A stretch of 64,000 nt of DNA from Hygrocybe punicea (GCA_963556145.1 OY744470.1:4836001-4900000), one strand, 5' to 3'; positions 9,266 to 21,986 are shown, counted from the stretch's first letter. Translations and numbers: made by a program. Notes: generated from the letters alone by a model not told the origin.

Positions 9266-11675
9266 ACAAATAATAGACCATTTTAATTTGAGATATGAAT
9301 GCAATGATGCCAGAGATGACTTTTCAGCACAACTCAAGAAGGGTGAAATGTTACCAGATGGCACATGCCCACAGTTTATGACTGGAGACATGATCTCACA
9401 TCTCGATGATGACTACAGTCAAAATGGTGAAGACATAGATTATGCAGCAGATGGTCAAGATGGTCAAGATGGAGAATATCATCTAAACAAATACACTGAC
9501 CTTGGAAGTCATGGCAGATTGATCAAAGCACAAATGGAATCTACAGAAAATGTTGTTAGAAATGTGGGTTGGTTGGATGCCTGTCCAGAAGGCAATGTAG
9601 CAGTGAACATAAATCCACTTGATGTGGAAGTGCATAAGTCAGCATCTCAATGGAAATCTGCAGTTCAAGACAAAAGACAACAAATTCTTGAAGAACGTAA
9701 CCAGAATATTCCTTCAAAGTCACATAAACATGGCAAACAATATTCAGACCCCAATGAAAATAATGTGATGGTTGTTGACCAATCATACTTTATGCACAAT
9801 TTCAAGGCAGAGAATGCACACAGACAGGTGTTGATTGACACTACTGTTCAAACATTTCACTTGAATACAGAACAAGATAGGGCATTTAGAATTATTGCAA
9901 ACCATGCTTCATCATGTAGTGAACAACTAAAAATGCATATTGGAGGCATGGCTGGCACTGGAAAATCACAAGTGATCAAAGCTGTTGTTGATTTTTTCAA
10001 AGCTGCAAATGAGTCTTACAAATTTGTTATCCTTGGTTCAACTGGAACATTGGCTGCATTACAGAATGGTTCCACATATCATTACTTCTTGGGTATTAAT
10101 CCAAACTCATCTGGCAAAAATGAAGCCACCAACATTGCTCAGCTCAAGGCCAGATTAGAAGGAGTTGACTACATATTCATTGATGAGGTTTCAATGATAT
10201 CTTGCCATGACTTGTATAAAATCAGTGCCAAACTTGCTAAAGCAACAAACATTCATGACCTGCCATTTGGTGGGATAAACATGATATTTGCTGGAAACTT
10301 TGCACAATTGCCACCAGTTGGAGGATCAGCATTGTATAGTGGAACAGTTGGCACACAAGCACATTCTGGATTAACACCATATGCTCAAGAAACCGCTGTT
10401 GGCAAAGCACTTTGGCATCAGGTAACCACTGTTGTTATTCTCAGAGAAAACATGAGACAAAAGACTCAAACTCCCCAAGATGCAATGTTCAGAACTGCAT
10501 TGGTCAATATGCGCTATGGAATGTGTACTCCAAATGATATTATATTTTTGAGAAGCAGAATTGCAGGAAAAAGACCTGATCAACCTAATGTTGCCTCTAA
10601 GAATTTCAGAAATGTGCCAATCATCTGTGGCATTCACTCTCAAAAGGATCAGATCAATTTGCTTGGCTGTGAAAGATTTGCAAAAGACATAAACCAGAAA
10701 TTAATCAACTTTTATTCCATTGATAGATGGGGAAAGGAAAAGGATGCATCTATAAGAAATAAATCAAAAGGCAAATCAAAAGCACTTCATGAATCTGGTG
10801 AGATAGACTTTGATACTCAAAGAGAAATATGGAAGGTGCACCATGGTGGAACAGAAAACTTTGCTGGTAAATTATCCTTGTGTGTTGGAATGCCAGTCAT
10901 GCTTAGAAACAATGATGCAACTGAACTTTGCATCACCAAGGGACAAGAAGGATTTGTTGTTGGTTGGCAGTCATCAAAAGCTGATCATGGAAAGCGTGTA
11001 CTGGACACAGTGTTTGTTGAGCTTCTGAATCCACCAAAGCTTGTGCAGATTCCTTCTCTGCCAGACAATGTTGTTCCGATTGTGAAAAACACCAAGACAG
11101 TTCAGTGTGTATTTCCAAGTGATTTAAAAGAAAGGATAGAAAGACAACAGGTTTGGGTTTTGCCAAACTTTGCAATGACTGCACATGCCGCTCAAGGCAA
11201 GACAAGACCATACAATGTTGTGCATCTAAACAGCTGCTTTTCACACATGGCATATTATTCATCATTGTCTAGAAGCGCTACTGCAGCTGGCACTGTAATA
11301 ATACAAGGATTTGACAATAGAATGATCACAAGAGGATGCTCTGGATATCTTAGACAAGAGTTTAGGGAACAAGAACTGCTTGATGACATCACTAGAATGA
11401 GATATGAAGGCACATTGCCAGAACATATTGCACAAGATGTCCGGTCATCAATGATTCAAAAGTTTCAACAATGGAAAGGCACTGGATATGTTGCATATAA
11501 AACTGATGCAGCTTTGAAGTGGTCAGACAGTGATCCCCTGGTGATTGCTCCCATGGAAGTCAGTCCATGGCACATCATTGAGAAGAACAAAAAAGCAAGC
11601 AATGACGTCAATTTCTACTCCTTTTATCCCTGCAAAAGGATCTGTTCCACTTTTGTCGAGGAAGCATTTAATTGA
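9266..11675 (+). pseudogene. Helitron Pif1-like helicase (X1)
   Basis: SF1B helicase portion of the Helitron RepHel protein. The open frame from ATG 9288 is 795 codons, but the true N-terminus is the Rep part before Ym1. Walker A GGMAGTGKSQVIK is at about residues 219-231, followed by FIDEVSMISCHDLYK (Walker B), GGINMIFAGNFAQLPPVGG, ILRENMRQK and the C-terminal NFAMTAHAAQGKTRPYNVV. It ends in a frameshifted tail; the USP-like domain continues in another frame from about 11604, as in X2. X2 carries an identical protein (16075-18462). The motifs are complete, but the joined protein is dead through upstream lesions. Confidence 0.9.
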
Positions 11676-12519
11676 AACTTCTGAACTGCCAGCAGCTAAG
11701 AGACAACGAACAGATATGTCAGCACCTCCAACAGGTTTGATATGGGATGAAAATAATTACAGTTGTGCATACGATTCTATCCTGGTTGTATTGTTTGATC
11801 TCTGGAAGGAAAATCATACAGCATGGTCTGAAGTATTTCATGATATGAATGATTATCTGGCTACTTTATCTGATGGCTTCTCAGATATATTGAAAGGCAA
11901 TATGACATTTGTGCAACTTAGAAATGAATTAAGGGCTGTTTTGCATGATGAGCATCCTGAGACATATCTATTGGGACCTGTTGGAATTAGTGTTGCAACT
12001 CTAGCCATGGAGCTTTTACATGTAGATACTGCAGTCACATCTTCTCAGCATCAATGTACGAAATGTAAATTTGCTGAAAAACCAGTGGATAATCAACTTG
12101 GTTATGTTTTACATGGAGAAACTTCAGTTCAAGGGTCTACTATGAATTGGATTGAAACATTGTCTCAACAAACACGTAGAAGGTGTTCTAAGTGTCAATC
12201 TGCTTTGCAACAAATCTTATTCTACAATAAAGTGCCACCTGTGCTTGTTTTGGAATATCCACTCATGGACATTGAGACCAGTCATACACTTGAGTTTGAA
12301 ACTGACAAAGGCATCAAGTTATTGAGGTTGAAAGGAATTGTTTATCATGGCCAATATCATTTCACCAGTAGAATCATAAGTGCAGACAAGAAGGTTTGGT
12401 TTCATGATGGTATGACTACTGGAAATACTTGTTCATATGATGGTATACTTGATAAATTATATGATGCTGATGTTAGACAATGCAGAGGCAAGAATCTTGT
12501 GATTGCAATATATGCTTAA
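11604..12519 (+). pseudogene. USP-like cysteine-protease domain (X1)
   Basis: C-terminal module of family X. A Cys box (GLIWDENNYSCAYDSILVVL), two CxxC pairs (CTKC, CSKC) and a His box (GIVYHGQYHFTSRII) followed by WFHDGMTTG occur in the order found in ubiquitin-specific proteases (peptidase C19 fold). This assignment rests on motif order, not a search; an OTU or other papain-like fold is the alternative. The frame is offset from the helicase by one base, so in X1 and X2 it would not be translated as a fusion. The stop is at 12519. Confidence 0.65.
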
Positions 12520-12759
12520 AGTTATATGTGGGTGGGTGGCCAAATCTTTCTTTAAATTTGTATGAGATATGAAATAAAAAGAGGTTGGGCTGAGCAAGTC
12601 TACAACAACAACTTTTGCACTAGAATACTGGGTGGGAGTGGTGGGCTTAGTCTTGCTCAATATTATTTATGAGGTGGCAGTGTATCAACTCAGAGCAAAG
12701 ATTGGAACTTTAGGAAGAACTCGTTCATGCCATGCGAAGCATTGGCCCTCTAAACAAGT
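12520..12759 (+). other. 3' terminal region of X1 with hairpin terminus
   Basis: Non-coding 3' end. AAGAACTCGTTCATGCC at about 12715-12731 is the inverted counterpart of the 5' tip. It is followed by the hairpin GCCATGCGAAGCATTGGC and CCTCTAAACAAGT. Sequence 3' of 12759 is copia coding frame, placing the end within one or two bases. Confidence 0.75.
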
Positions 12760-13601
12760 GAATCTGCACCAGAGAGAAAGTACTTCACTCAGCCTGTGCC
12801 CCCACCTCAAACTCCTCCCCCATCTGCAGCTACACCCACTCCTGATCCCTTGCTTATGCCTCCTGTAAATCCAGCTCCAGCTCTGGCTTTTGTCACAGAA
12901 GGCCAACATCATGCCTACTTGACTTGGGATTAAGCAGTTAAATATGCATTCAATACCTCTGAGTGAGCATGTAAGACAGTCAATCATGATGGAGAGCCAA
13001 ACTCCTATGCTGAAGCAATGTCTCGCCCAGAAGAGGAGAGGAAACTCTGGCACAAAGCTGCTCTAGATGAGATTCAGGCCTTGATTGAGAACAGCACCTT
13101 TGATGTGGTTCAGCTTCCACCTGGCCGCAAAGCTATTGGCAGCCGCTGGGTGTTCAAAGTCAAAAAGAATGCTGATGGATCTATTGAGCATCGAAAAGGG
13201 AGATTGGTGGCCCAAGGATATTCGCAACGTCCAGGCTTTGATTTCACTGAAACATTTGCTCCTACTCCAAAATGGGCTGCTTTACGCGTCATCCTGGCAT
13301 TGGCTGCACTTGAGGATCTCCATTTGGAGAGTGTAGACATTTCATCTGCATTTCTCAATGGAACCCTTGAAGAAGAAGTCTACATGCGCCAGCCAGAGGG
13401 ATTTGTTGAGAAGGGTAATGATTGGGTCTGGCATTTGCAGAAGTCACTCTATGGGCTCAAACAGGCTGGATGATGCTGGCACAAGAAGCTTGCTTAATGC
13501 TGTCTTGGAGTCTATGGGCTTCAGGAGGATTGTTTGTGAACACAGCATCTGGATTTATGGCAAGGAGGACATGCGCATCATCATCCCAGTCTTTATTGAT
13601 G
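12760..13601 (+). pseudogene. Ty1/copia Pol fragment (integrase tail to reverse transcriptase)
   Basis: The frame opens immediately after the X1 end (ESAPERKYF...) and runs to the RT core: ALDEIQALIENSTFDVV, GSRWVFKVKKNADGSIEHRK, RLVAQGYSQRPGFDFTETF, DISSAFLNG and LYGLKQAG. It ends near IIIPVFIDDL, before the catalytic YVDD-type motif, where Helitron Z begins. Stops and frame changes (for example near 12933, 12965 and 13472) show decay. The first residues continue, in frame, the copia piece that ends at 58193 on the other strand. Confidence 0.85.
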
Positions 13602-14990
13602 ACTTGTTTAGTGGGCCAGTGCTGCGCATGGCATGAACAAGTTCTTTTTTCCCCCTCCTCACTTCTTTATTGAATTAAGCAATAAGATGAAATTGCATAA
13701 AGCATATTACATATGGCATCAGATACATAGCATGTGTTGCATATTGCATATTATTCTAATAAGCCCACCTCCCACCTCTGCAACATCTAATTTAGCATAA
13801 AAGAAATCTACATAAGAGTGTCTTGAGTCTTCATCAACCTCCTCTCTACCTGCCATCTCCCCTGTGTTGCACCATCATGCAACACTCTCAGCCATGAAGA
13901 AATTGCTCAGGGAGCAACAGGTCAACTGCCAAACACAACTGCCCCCCAAACAGTGTGCTGACAATTAACTCACATTTACTCAACCCTACTTCTCCACAAC
14001 CTTGAATGTTGCACAACAGATGAACACATGAAGACAGCCGTGCTTGACCTCAAGGAGGATGCTCAAAGACTCTGAGCATAAATAGCTAGTACAAGGTTTC
14101 TATTTTTACAGTGTCTGATATCATGGTCTGAAAGTTGTGTAAGGACAGTGTCTCTGGAACAAGAGTTGCCTGTAATCATTCCATCATGATACCATACTCG
14201 TTTCTGTGCAGTAATAATGCGTGATGTGAAATGATATTGACCATGATATACAATGCCTCTAAGTTCTAATGTCTTTGTGCCAGTCTCTGAAACAAATTCC
14301 AGTCTATGACTGGTTTTAATATTTTTGAATGGATACTCTAGAATAAGAATATGTGGTGCTTCATTATAAAATACAAGTTGATTCATTCTGCTGTTGCAAT
14401 CAGGACATCTTCTATTGGTTTTCTGTGACAAGGTATCAACCCAATTCATGGTAGACTGTTTAATGGTGTCATCAGCATGTAACACATAGCCTAATCTGTC
14501 ATCAATAGGTTCTTCTGCAAAGTCACATTGAGAACATTCATGTTGAGAAGAGGCTACAATGTCATTGACTTTAAACAACTCCATAGCCAGATTTGCAACA
14601 CTGATGCCCACAGTGCCTTTAGGAAAGTCTGTAGGATTCATGTTATGTAGTGTAGTTCTAAGGTGATCTCTTAGCTGTTCAAATGCCACATTTTTGTGCA
14701 ACGCCTGTGAAAAACCATAAGACAATGTGCTCAAGTGATCATTCATGCTTCTGAATACTGTGGACCACTCTGCATGATTGTCTTTCCACAGATTGAATAG
14801 AATCACCAACAATGAGTCATATGCACAGCTGTAGTCATTTCTATCCCATATCAGTCCAGCTGGAGGGTTAATAATGATCTGTTGCTTGCTTGTTGATCCT
14901 TTGTTGACATGGTCTTTGGTGATCCGAGGCCTTTTAGCTACTGGTTCATTGTTTGTGTCAAGTGAATGTTTGTGGGTGGAAGCAATAGCA
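13602..14990 (-). mobile_element. 3' part of Helitron Z, inserted in copia
   Basis: A third Helitron lineage. On the minus strand it ends with AAGAACTTGTTCATGCC, hairpin GCCATGCGCAGCACTGGC, and CCCACTAAACAAGT at 13602, abutting the copia RT. The hairpin differs from the X and Y versions by pair-preserving changes. Its upstream part is cut off at 14990 by the 3' end of X2, which has inserted into it. Bases 13646-14062 are non-coding 3' region. Confidence 0.75.
14063..14990 (-). pseudogene. USP-like cysteine-protease domain of Helitron Z
   Basis: Homologue of the family X C-terminal module, about 55-60% similar by eye. The Cys box is GLIWDRNDYSCAYDSLLVIL; two CxxC pairs (CSQC, CPDC) follow, then GIVYHGQYHFTSRII and WYHDGMITG. 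It is open from the X2 junction to its stop. An apparent 351-codon ORF starting at 15118 is an artefact: its first ~42 codons are the X2 3' terminus. Helicase and Rep of Z are not in the window. Confidence 0.7.
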
Positions 14991-15230
14991 ACTTGGTTAG
15001 AGGGCCAATGCTTCGCATGGCATGAACGAGTTCTTCCTAAAGTTCCAATCTTTGCTCTGAGTTGATACACTGCCACCTCATAAATAATATTGAGCAAGAC
15101 TAAGCCCACCACTCCCACCCAGTATTCTAGTGCAAAAGTTGTTGTTGTAGACTTGCTCAGCCCAACCTCTTTTTATTTCATATCTCATACAAATTTAAAG
15201 AAAGATTTGGCCACCCACCCACATATAACT

Positions 15231-16146
15231 TTAAGCATATATTGCAATCACAAGATTCTTGCCTCTGCATTGTCTAACATCAGCATCATATAATTTATCA
15301 AGTATACCATCATATGAACAAGTATTTCCAGTAGTCATACCATCATGAAACCAAACCTTCTTGTCTGCACTTATGATTCTACTGGTGAAATGATATTGGC
15401 CATGATAAACAATTCCTTTCAACCTCAATAACTTGATGCCTTTGTCAGTTTCAAACTCAAGTGTATGACTGGTCTCAATGTCCATGAGTGGATATTCCAA
15501 AACAAGCACAGGTGGCACTTTATTGTAGAATAAGATTTGTTGCAAAGCAGATTGACACTTAGAACACCTTCTACGTGTTTGTTGAGACAATGTTTCAATC
15601 CAATTCATAGTAGACCCTTGAACTGAAGTTTCTCCATGTAAAACATAACCAAGTTGATTATCCACTGGTTTTTCAGCAAATTTACATTTCGTACATTGAT
15701 GCTGAGAAGATGTGACTGCAGTATCTACATGTAAAAGCTCCATGGCTAGAGTTGCAACACTAATTCCAACAGGTCCCAATAGATATGTCTCAGGATGCTC
15801 ATCATGCAAAACAGCCCTTAATTCATTTCTAAGTTGCACAAATGTCATATTGCCTTTCAATATATCTGAGAAGCCATCAGATAAAGTAGCCAGATAATCA
15901 TTCATATCATGAAATACTTCAGACCATGCTGTATGATTTTCCTTCCAGAGATCAAACAATACAACCAGGATAGAATCGTATGCACAACTGTAATTATTTT
16001 CATCCCATATCAAACCTGTTGGAGGTGCTGACATATCTGTTCGTTGTCTCTTAGCTGCTGGCAGTTCAGAAGTTTCAATTAAATGCTTCCTCGACAAAAG
16101 TGGAACAGATCCTTTTGCAGGGATAAAAGGAGTAGAAATTGACGTC
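15231..16146 (-). pseudogene. USP-like cysteine-protease domain (X2)
   Basis: Identical to the X1 module (Cys box ENNYSCAYDS, CTKC/CSKC pairs, GIVYHGQYHFTSR), with the same one-base frame offset from the helicase. The recent duplication predates any divergence here. Confidence 0.65.
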
Positions 16147-18484
16147 ATTGCTTGCTTTTTTGTTCTTCTCAATGATGTGCCATGGACTGACTTCCATGGG
16201 AGCAATCACCAGGGGATCACTGTCTGACCACTTCAAAGCTGCATCAGTTTTATATGCAACATATCCAGTGCCTTTCCATTGTTGAAACTTTTGAATCATT
16301 GATGACCGGACATCTTGTGCAATATGTTCTGGCAATGTGCCTTCATATCTCATTCTAGTGATGTCATCAAGCAGTTCTTGTTCCCTAAACTCTTGTCTAA
16401 GATATCCAGAGCATCCTCTTGTGATCATTCTATTGTCAAATCCTTGTATTATTACAGTGCCAGCTGCAGTAGCGCTTCTAGACAATGATGAATAATATGC
16501 CATGTGTGAAAAGCAGCTGTTTAGATGCACAACATTGTATGGTCTTGTCTTGCCTTGAGCGGCATGTGCAGTCATTGCAAAGTTTGGCAAAACCCAAACC
16601 TGTTGTCTTTCTATCCTTTCTTTTAAATCACTTGGAAATACACACTGAACTGTCTTGGTGTTTTTCACAATCGGAACAACATTGTCTGGCAGAGAAGGAA
16701 TCTGCACAAGCTTTGGTGGATTCAGAAGCTCAACAAACACTGTGTCCAGTACACGCTTTCCATGATCAGCTTTTGATGACTGCCAACCAACAACAAATCC
16801 TTCTTGTCCCTTGGTGATGCAAAGTTCAGTTGCATCATTGTTTCTAAGCATGACTGGCATTCCAACACACAAGGATAATTTACCAGCAAAGTTTTCTGTT
16901 CCACCATGGTGCACCTTCCATATTTCTCTTTGAGTATCAAAGTCTATCTCACCAGATTCATGAAGTGCTTTTGATTTGCCTTTTGATTTATTTCTTATAG
17001 ATGCATCCTTTTCCTTTCCCCATCTATCAATGGAATAAAAGTTGATTAATTTCTGGTTTATGTCTTTTGCAAATCTTTCACAGCCAAGCAAATTGATCTG
17101 ATCCTTTTGAGAGTGAATGCCACAGATGATTGGCACATTTCTGAAATTCTTAGAGGCAACATTAGGTTGATCAGGTCTTTTTCCTGCAATTCTGCTTCTC
17201 AAAAATATAATATCATTTGGAGTACACATTCCATAGCGCATATTGACCAATGCAGTTCTGAACATTGCATCTTGGGGAGTTTGAGTCTTTTGTCTCATGT
17301 TTTCTCTGAGAATAACAACAGTGGTTACCTGATGCCAAAGTGCTTTGCCAACAGCGGTTTCTTGAGCATATGGTGTTAATCCAGAATGTGCTTGTGTGCC
17401 AACTGTTCCACTATACAATGCTGATCCTCCAACTGGTGGCAATTGTGCAAAGTTTCCAGCAAATATCATGTTTATCCCACCAAATGGCAGGTCATGAATG
17501 TTTGTTGCTTTAGCAAGTTTGGCACTGATTTTATACAAGTCATGGCAAGATATCATTGAAACCTCATCAATGAATATGTAGTCAACTCCTTCTAATCTGG
17601 CCTTGAGCTGAGCAATGTTGGTGGCTTCATTTTTGCCAGATGAGTTTGGATTAATACCCAAGAAGTAATGATATGTGGAACCATTCTGTAATGCAGCCAA
17701 TGTTCCAGTTGAACCAAGGATAACAAATTTGTAAGACTCATTTGCAGCTTTGAAAAAATCAACAACAGCTTTGATCACTTGTGATTTTCCAGTGCCAGCC
17801 ATGCCTCCAATATGCATTTTTAGTTGTTCACTACATGATGAAGCATGGTTTGCAATAATTCTAAATGCCCTATCTTGTTCTGTATTCAAGTGAAATGTTT
17901 GAACAGTAGTGTCAATCAACACCTGTCTGTGTGCATTCTCTGCCTTGAAATTGTGCATAAAGTATGATTGGTCAACAACCATCACATTATTTTCATTGGG
18001 GTCTGAATATTGTTTGCCATGTTTATGTGACTTTGAAGGAATATTCTGGTTACGTTCTTCAAGAATTTGTTGTCTTTTGTCTTGAACTGCAGATTTCCAT
18101 TGAGATGCTGACTTATGCACTTCCACATCAAGTGGATTTATGTTCACTGCTACATTGCCTTCTGGACAGGCATCCAACCAACCCACATTTCTAACAACAT
18201 TTTCTGTAGATTCCATTTGTGCTTTGATCAATCTGCCATGACTTCCAAGGTCAGTGTATTTGTTTAGATGATATTCTCCATCTTGACCATCTTGACCATC
18301 TGCTGCATAATCTATGTCTTCACCATTTTGACTGTAGTCATCATCGAGATGTGAGATCATGTCTCCAGTCATAAACTGTGGGCATGTGCCATCTGGTAAC
18401 ATTTCACCCTTCTTGAGTTGTGCTGAAAAGTCATCTCTGGCATCATTGCATTCATATCTCAAATTAAAATGGTCTATTATTTGT
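16075..18484 (-). pseudogene. Helitron Pif1-like helicase (X2)
   Basis: Identical in protein sequence to the X1 helicase, with Walker A GGMAGTGKS, FIDEVSM, FAQLPPVGG and TAHAAQGKT. It is preceded in transcription order by Ym2, which separates it from the Rep domain. Helicase motifs are intact, but no continuous RepHel frame exists. Confidence 0.9.
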
Positions 18485-19099
18485 TACGAGTTCTTCCATT
18501 TATGGAAAACTCGTTCTTATAAACCCGGTTTTCAGCCATTGAGGTGATTCATTCATTCATCTCAGGGACTGAGGGAAAATTGCATCCCAATATGGCAACT
18601 GAGTTCAAAATCCCGTTTGACTGGTTTCATTCCAGAATTCAGAGCCTCTATTGACTTGCACACTGCATAGACTGTCACCAGATTTGATGAGGAGGATGTC
18701 ATGGGGACTGTCCTGCTGGAAAAAAAATATGGAGGGGATCTGGTATGATTTGGGCTCTCTGTGAGCCATTCTTTGCCAAGGAAATGAGTATAGATGCAAT
18801 AACTAATGTTATACTGCCAATAAAAATGTGGTAATTTCTAACTGTATTTTAGTGTATGTCTGGGTCACTTTTGTCCACTGAAGGCAGTTGTAAAATGTGA
18901 TATCTGAGTCTCTAGAATGCAAACAAGTAAGAGTGGTCCGGAGTTGTGGCTAAAATTAGAGCGGAGTCTTAAATATACAGTGAGAGCTTTCGAGCTCAGA
19001 TGAGTGCACAAACCTTCTGTTGCTCAACAGCAACATCGTCGAGGGGGTGGTGTAACAGAGGTATGGACGTAGTTTTATTGTCCTTGGTCTAGTACTGAT

Positions 19100-20200
19100 G
19101 TCTGTAGCCCCCGCAACCCTTTTCCATCGAAAACCAGGGGTCGGGAGGTCTGAGGACCTCACATTCCCGCCTTGTGCCCAACCAGCGCCCCCCAACGTTT
19201 TCAACCACCAGGACGCCCCACCCAGCCCTATGTTCGACCATCCCTGGCCAGTCTAGACCCCCCGCACCTCGTTCTCGTTGAAAACGAGGAGTCGGGGGGT
19301 CCCAGGCCCTCGCGATCCAGCTATCTGCCCAACAACCAACATCCCCCTTTTTCAACCACCAGGACAGCCCGTCCCACCGTGTTTTCGACCACCCCCGGCC
19401 AGGCTACACCCCCCGCACCTCGTTCCCGTTGAAAACGCGCGAGTGGGGGGTCTCAAAACCTCGCGATCCGGCTGTCTGCCCCACCACCACCACCCGCCCT
19501 TTTTCTACCAACAGGACACCCGGTCCAGCCCCGTTGTCGACCATCCCCGGCCAGTCTAGATCCCCCGCACCTCGTTCCCGTTGAAAACGAGAAGTCGGGG
19601 GGTCTCCGGCCCTCGCATTCCGCCTGTCTGCCCAGCCAGCAACACCCCCCCTTTTTCATCCCCCAGGACAGCCCGTCCCGCGACTTTTTCGACCACCCCC
19701 AGCTAGGCTACACCCCCCGCACCTCGTTCGCGTCGAAAACGAGGGGTCGGGGGGTCTCCGGCCCTCGCATTCTGGCTGTCTGCCCAACCAGCAACACCCC
19801 CTTTTTTCATCCCCTGGGACGCCCCACCACGTCCGGTTTTCGATCACCCCCGGCTACTGTGCACCCCCCGCACCTCGTTTGAGTTGAATACGAGGGGTCG
19901 GGGGGTCTCCGGCCCTCGCATTCTGGCTGTCTGCCCAACCAGCAACACCCCCTTTTTTCATCCCCTGGGACGCCCCATCCCGTCCGGTTTTCGATCACCC
20001 CCGGCTAGGTTACACCCCCCGCACCTCGTTCGCGTCGAAAACGAGGGGTCGGGGGATCTCAGGCCCTCGCATTCCGGCTGTCTGCCCAACCACCCCCCCC
20101 CCGTTTTCACTCACCATGTCACCCTGTCCCACACCCCTCATCTAGATCCCCGTACCCTGTTTCTCTTGAAAACGCGAAGTTGGGGGTGTCCGGCCTTCCA
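19100..20200 (+). repeat. GC-rich hairpin minisatellite of Ym2
   Basis: Same 151-bp family as in Ym1. The stem ACCCCCCG/CGGGGGGT enclosing CCTCGTT/AACGAGG is visible at 19257-19300 and recurs once per unit. ORFs here are repeat by-products. Confidence 0.8.
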
Positions 20201-20328
20201 TTTTTGACTCATATATTTACTTATATTTAATTATTAAATAGAAATTAAATATTATATAATCAATTTCCAAATTTATCTTTGAAATCTTAAATGCTACACT
20301 TGTGACACATCATCTGCTAGTGCATAAC

Positions 20329-20547
20329 ATGCTATTCTACTGTGTTGTGTTCCTACTACTCCTGCTGTTCCCCATTCCCTCTGGTCTCAACAGTTCTCAT
20401 GTCTGTTTTACGGTTCCTTTCTTGTTGTCAGTGACACATTCTGACCATTCATTTAACTTGTGTTGCATGACAGGCCAATGTGAATGCCAATGCATCATTG
20501 CATATGTGATTTCTTCACAAAGACGGGTTGGTTTATCTGACCATTGA
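20329..20547 (+). CDS. Hydrophobic micro-ORF in Ym2
   Basis: Same 72-residue ORF as in Ym1 (MLFYCVVFLLLLLFPIPSG plus a Cys-rich tail), here in the element's sense orientation. The leader is conserved in the giant Y element at 38220. Function is unknown and expression unproven. Confidence 0.4.
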   Translation: MLFYCVVFLLLLLFPIPSGLNSSHVCFTVPFLLSVTHSDHSFNLCCMTGQCECQCIIAYVISSQRRVGLSDH

Positions 20548-20639
20548 TTGAAGCACCAGAAATCTCCGGTGGCCTTGTTTACATGGTACACGGCTCAGTC
20601 CACTATGTAATGTTTCAATTATCCGTACCATATACTATA

Positions 20640-20940
20640 CAAAACACCTGAGTTGCTGGTATTAGAATATCCCAACATAAACATGATTACCAGCCATCAA
20701 ATAACTGTAAATGTAAATGACAAGTCAGTAAATTTGTATCTAAGAGGTATTGTATATGTTGGAGGATATCACTCTACATCTCAATTCATATCAGAAGATG
20801 GCACAATTTGGTATCATGATGGTATGACAACTGGAGCAACATGTAAGCAAGATGGTCACATTGGTATCATGTCAGATGATGGTTTTAAAAGATATGAAAA
20901 TAAAATTCTTGTGCTAGCAGTTTATGCTCAAAACCAGTAA
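20640..20940 (+). pseudogene. C-terminal fragment of Y-family USP-like protease (Ym2)
   Basis: Collinear with 46550-46867 of the giant Y element. The join to the upstream micro-ORF region at CGTACCATATACTATACAAA marks the internal deletion breakpoint that removed Rep, helicase and most of the protease. Confidence 0.8.
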
Positions 20941-21086
20941 TTTAATATAATTGAGGACTATTGGGTGGGAAAGTGGGACATTCAAAATTTTCACCATTGT
21001 AAATTCATATTGGACATCAAAATTGAAGGAAATCTTCAGGGTGGGAAAGTGGGCCATTAAATATAGGAATGTTATAAATACATTAC

Positions 21087-21555
21087 ATTAGGGCAGGTCA
21101 AGGGTATGCAATACCCCCAGGGGTTAAGAGTACGGGTACCACGGGTTAAGGGTACGAGTCCAGCCTCAGAATACCCGCAGTACCCACGCGGGTATGGGCT
21201 GTATTTTTTTTGGGAGAAGAAACATCAAAAACTCAATTTTTGGGGTATTTTTCGCTATTTTTGAGGGATATAATGAGAATCATTGCTTGTAAAAATATGT
21301 AAAAATGCTCTCAACACTCCCCACAGTATTCTGAACATTGTGCTCCTTTACACTAAAGGGATCCGACCAGTATTCCGTCCACAATAACCATAAAAACCAC
21401 CAAAAACAGGTAAAAATGGGGTATTTTGCATGTTTCTTCCTGTACCCCTGCAAAACCCGTGCCATACCCGTACTTTTGGCCTCGGGTACGTACCTGTGAC
21501 GGGTACGGGTCCGAGTACAGCCCCAGAGCACCGCGGGTGTACCCCTGACTGGCCA
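21087..21555. mobile_element. hAT-like MITE inside Ym2
   Basis: Same 469-bp insert as in Ym1, flanked by TACATTAC (21079-21086 and the matching copy after 21555), with imperfect terminal inverted repeats. Confidence 0.6.
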
Positions 21556-21986
21556 TACATTACATGATGTCAAACACTTAAGTTCTTATTGTTACTTATT
21601 GCCCGAGCACTGATAAGTAATGGTAACAGTGGTAGTGGTAAATGCCAGGATAAACTGTTGTATAACTGACATTCAGTCCACTCCAATGTTGGATGACTGT
21701 TGATATACAACTATGGCAAGAACAAGTGTAAATAATATTGTCCAAGAGATTAGTAGTCCCTTGATCAAAGGCCCCAACTGAGGACAAGTAGTACATTGTT
21801 ACTAACAGAACAGGATAACATAGAATGTATGATTCCAAATTCCGACAATGTTCACATATACTATGATTATTCTTGTTATACATTACAACTGCAGATTATG
21901 TAGAATAAATAATGGACATCAAATGATTGAATAGAACCAAGAAGAACTCGTTCATGCCACGCTTGCGATGGCCCACTTCCCCAAGT

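Larger units (their letters stand above)
1040..12759 (+). mobile_element. Helitron copy X1 (family X), interrupted by miniature Ym1
   Basis: This is a degenerate autonomous-type Helitron. It encodes an N-terminal zinc/Rep region, HUH-Y2 nuclease, Pif1-like helicase and USP-like protease in order, and ends at 12759 with the hairpin terminus shared by all Helitrons here. Its true 5' end is not seen; by comparison with X3 it should lie a few kb left of the window. The 3' junction is in a copia reading frame. Miniature Ym1 (5612-9265) splits it. Residues up to the position-2800 junction are only moderately similar to X3, whereas 2900 onward is nearly identical, so X1 looks chimeric. Confidence 0.8.
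18485..21986 (+). mobile_element. Miniature Helitron Ym2 (family Y) in X2
   Basis: 3,502 bp at the same host position as Ym1 and Ym3, therefore inherited with X2 rather than independently inserted. It reads 5' to 3' on the plus strand: TACGAGTTCTTCC tip, leader (18485-19080), minisatellite (about 19100-20200, one unit fewer than Ym1), micro-ORF, USP C-terminal fragment, MITE (21087-21555), and the 3' end AAGAACTCGTTCATGCC with hairpin GCCACGCTTGCGATGGC and CAAGT at 21986. Confidence 0.85.

Noticed and set aside
14063..15118. A single 351-codon ORF starting at 15118 on the minus strand
   Set aside because: The first ~42 codons are the non-coding 3' terminus of Helitron X2 (MGVVGLVLLN also appears at the X1 end). 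Only the part from 14990 is the Helitron Z protease.
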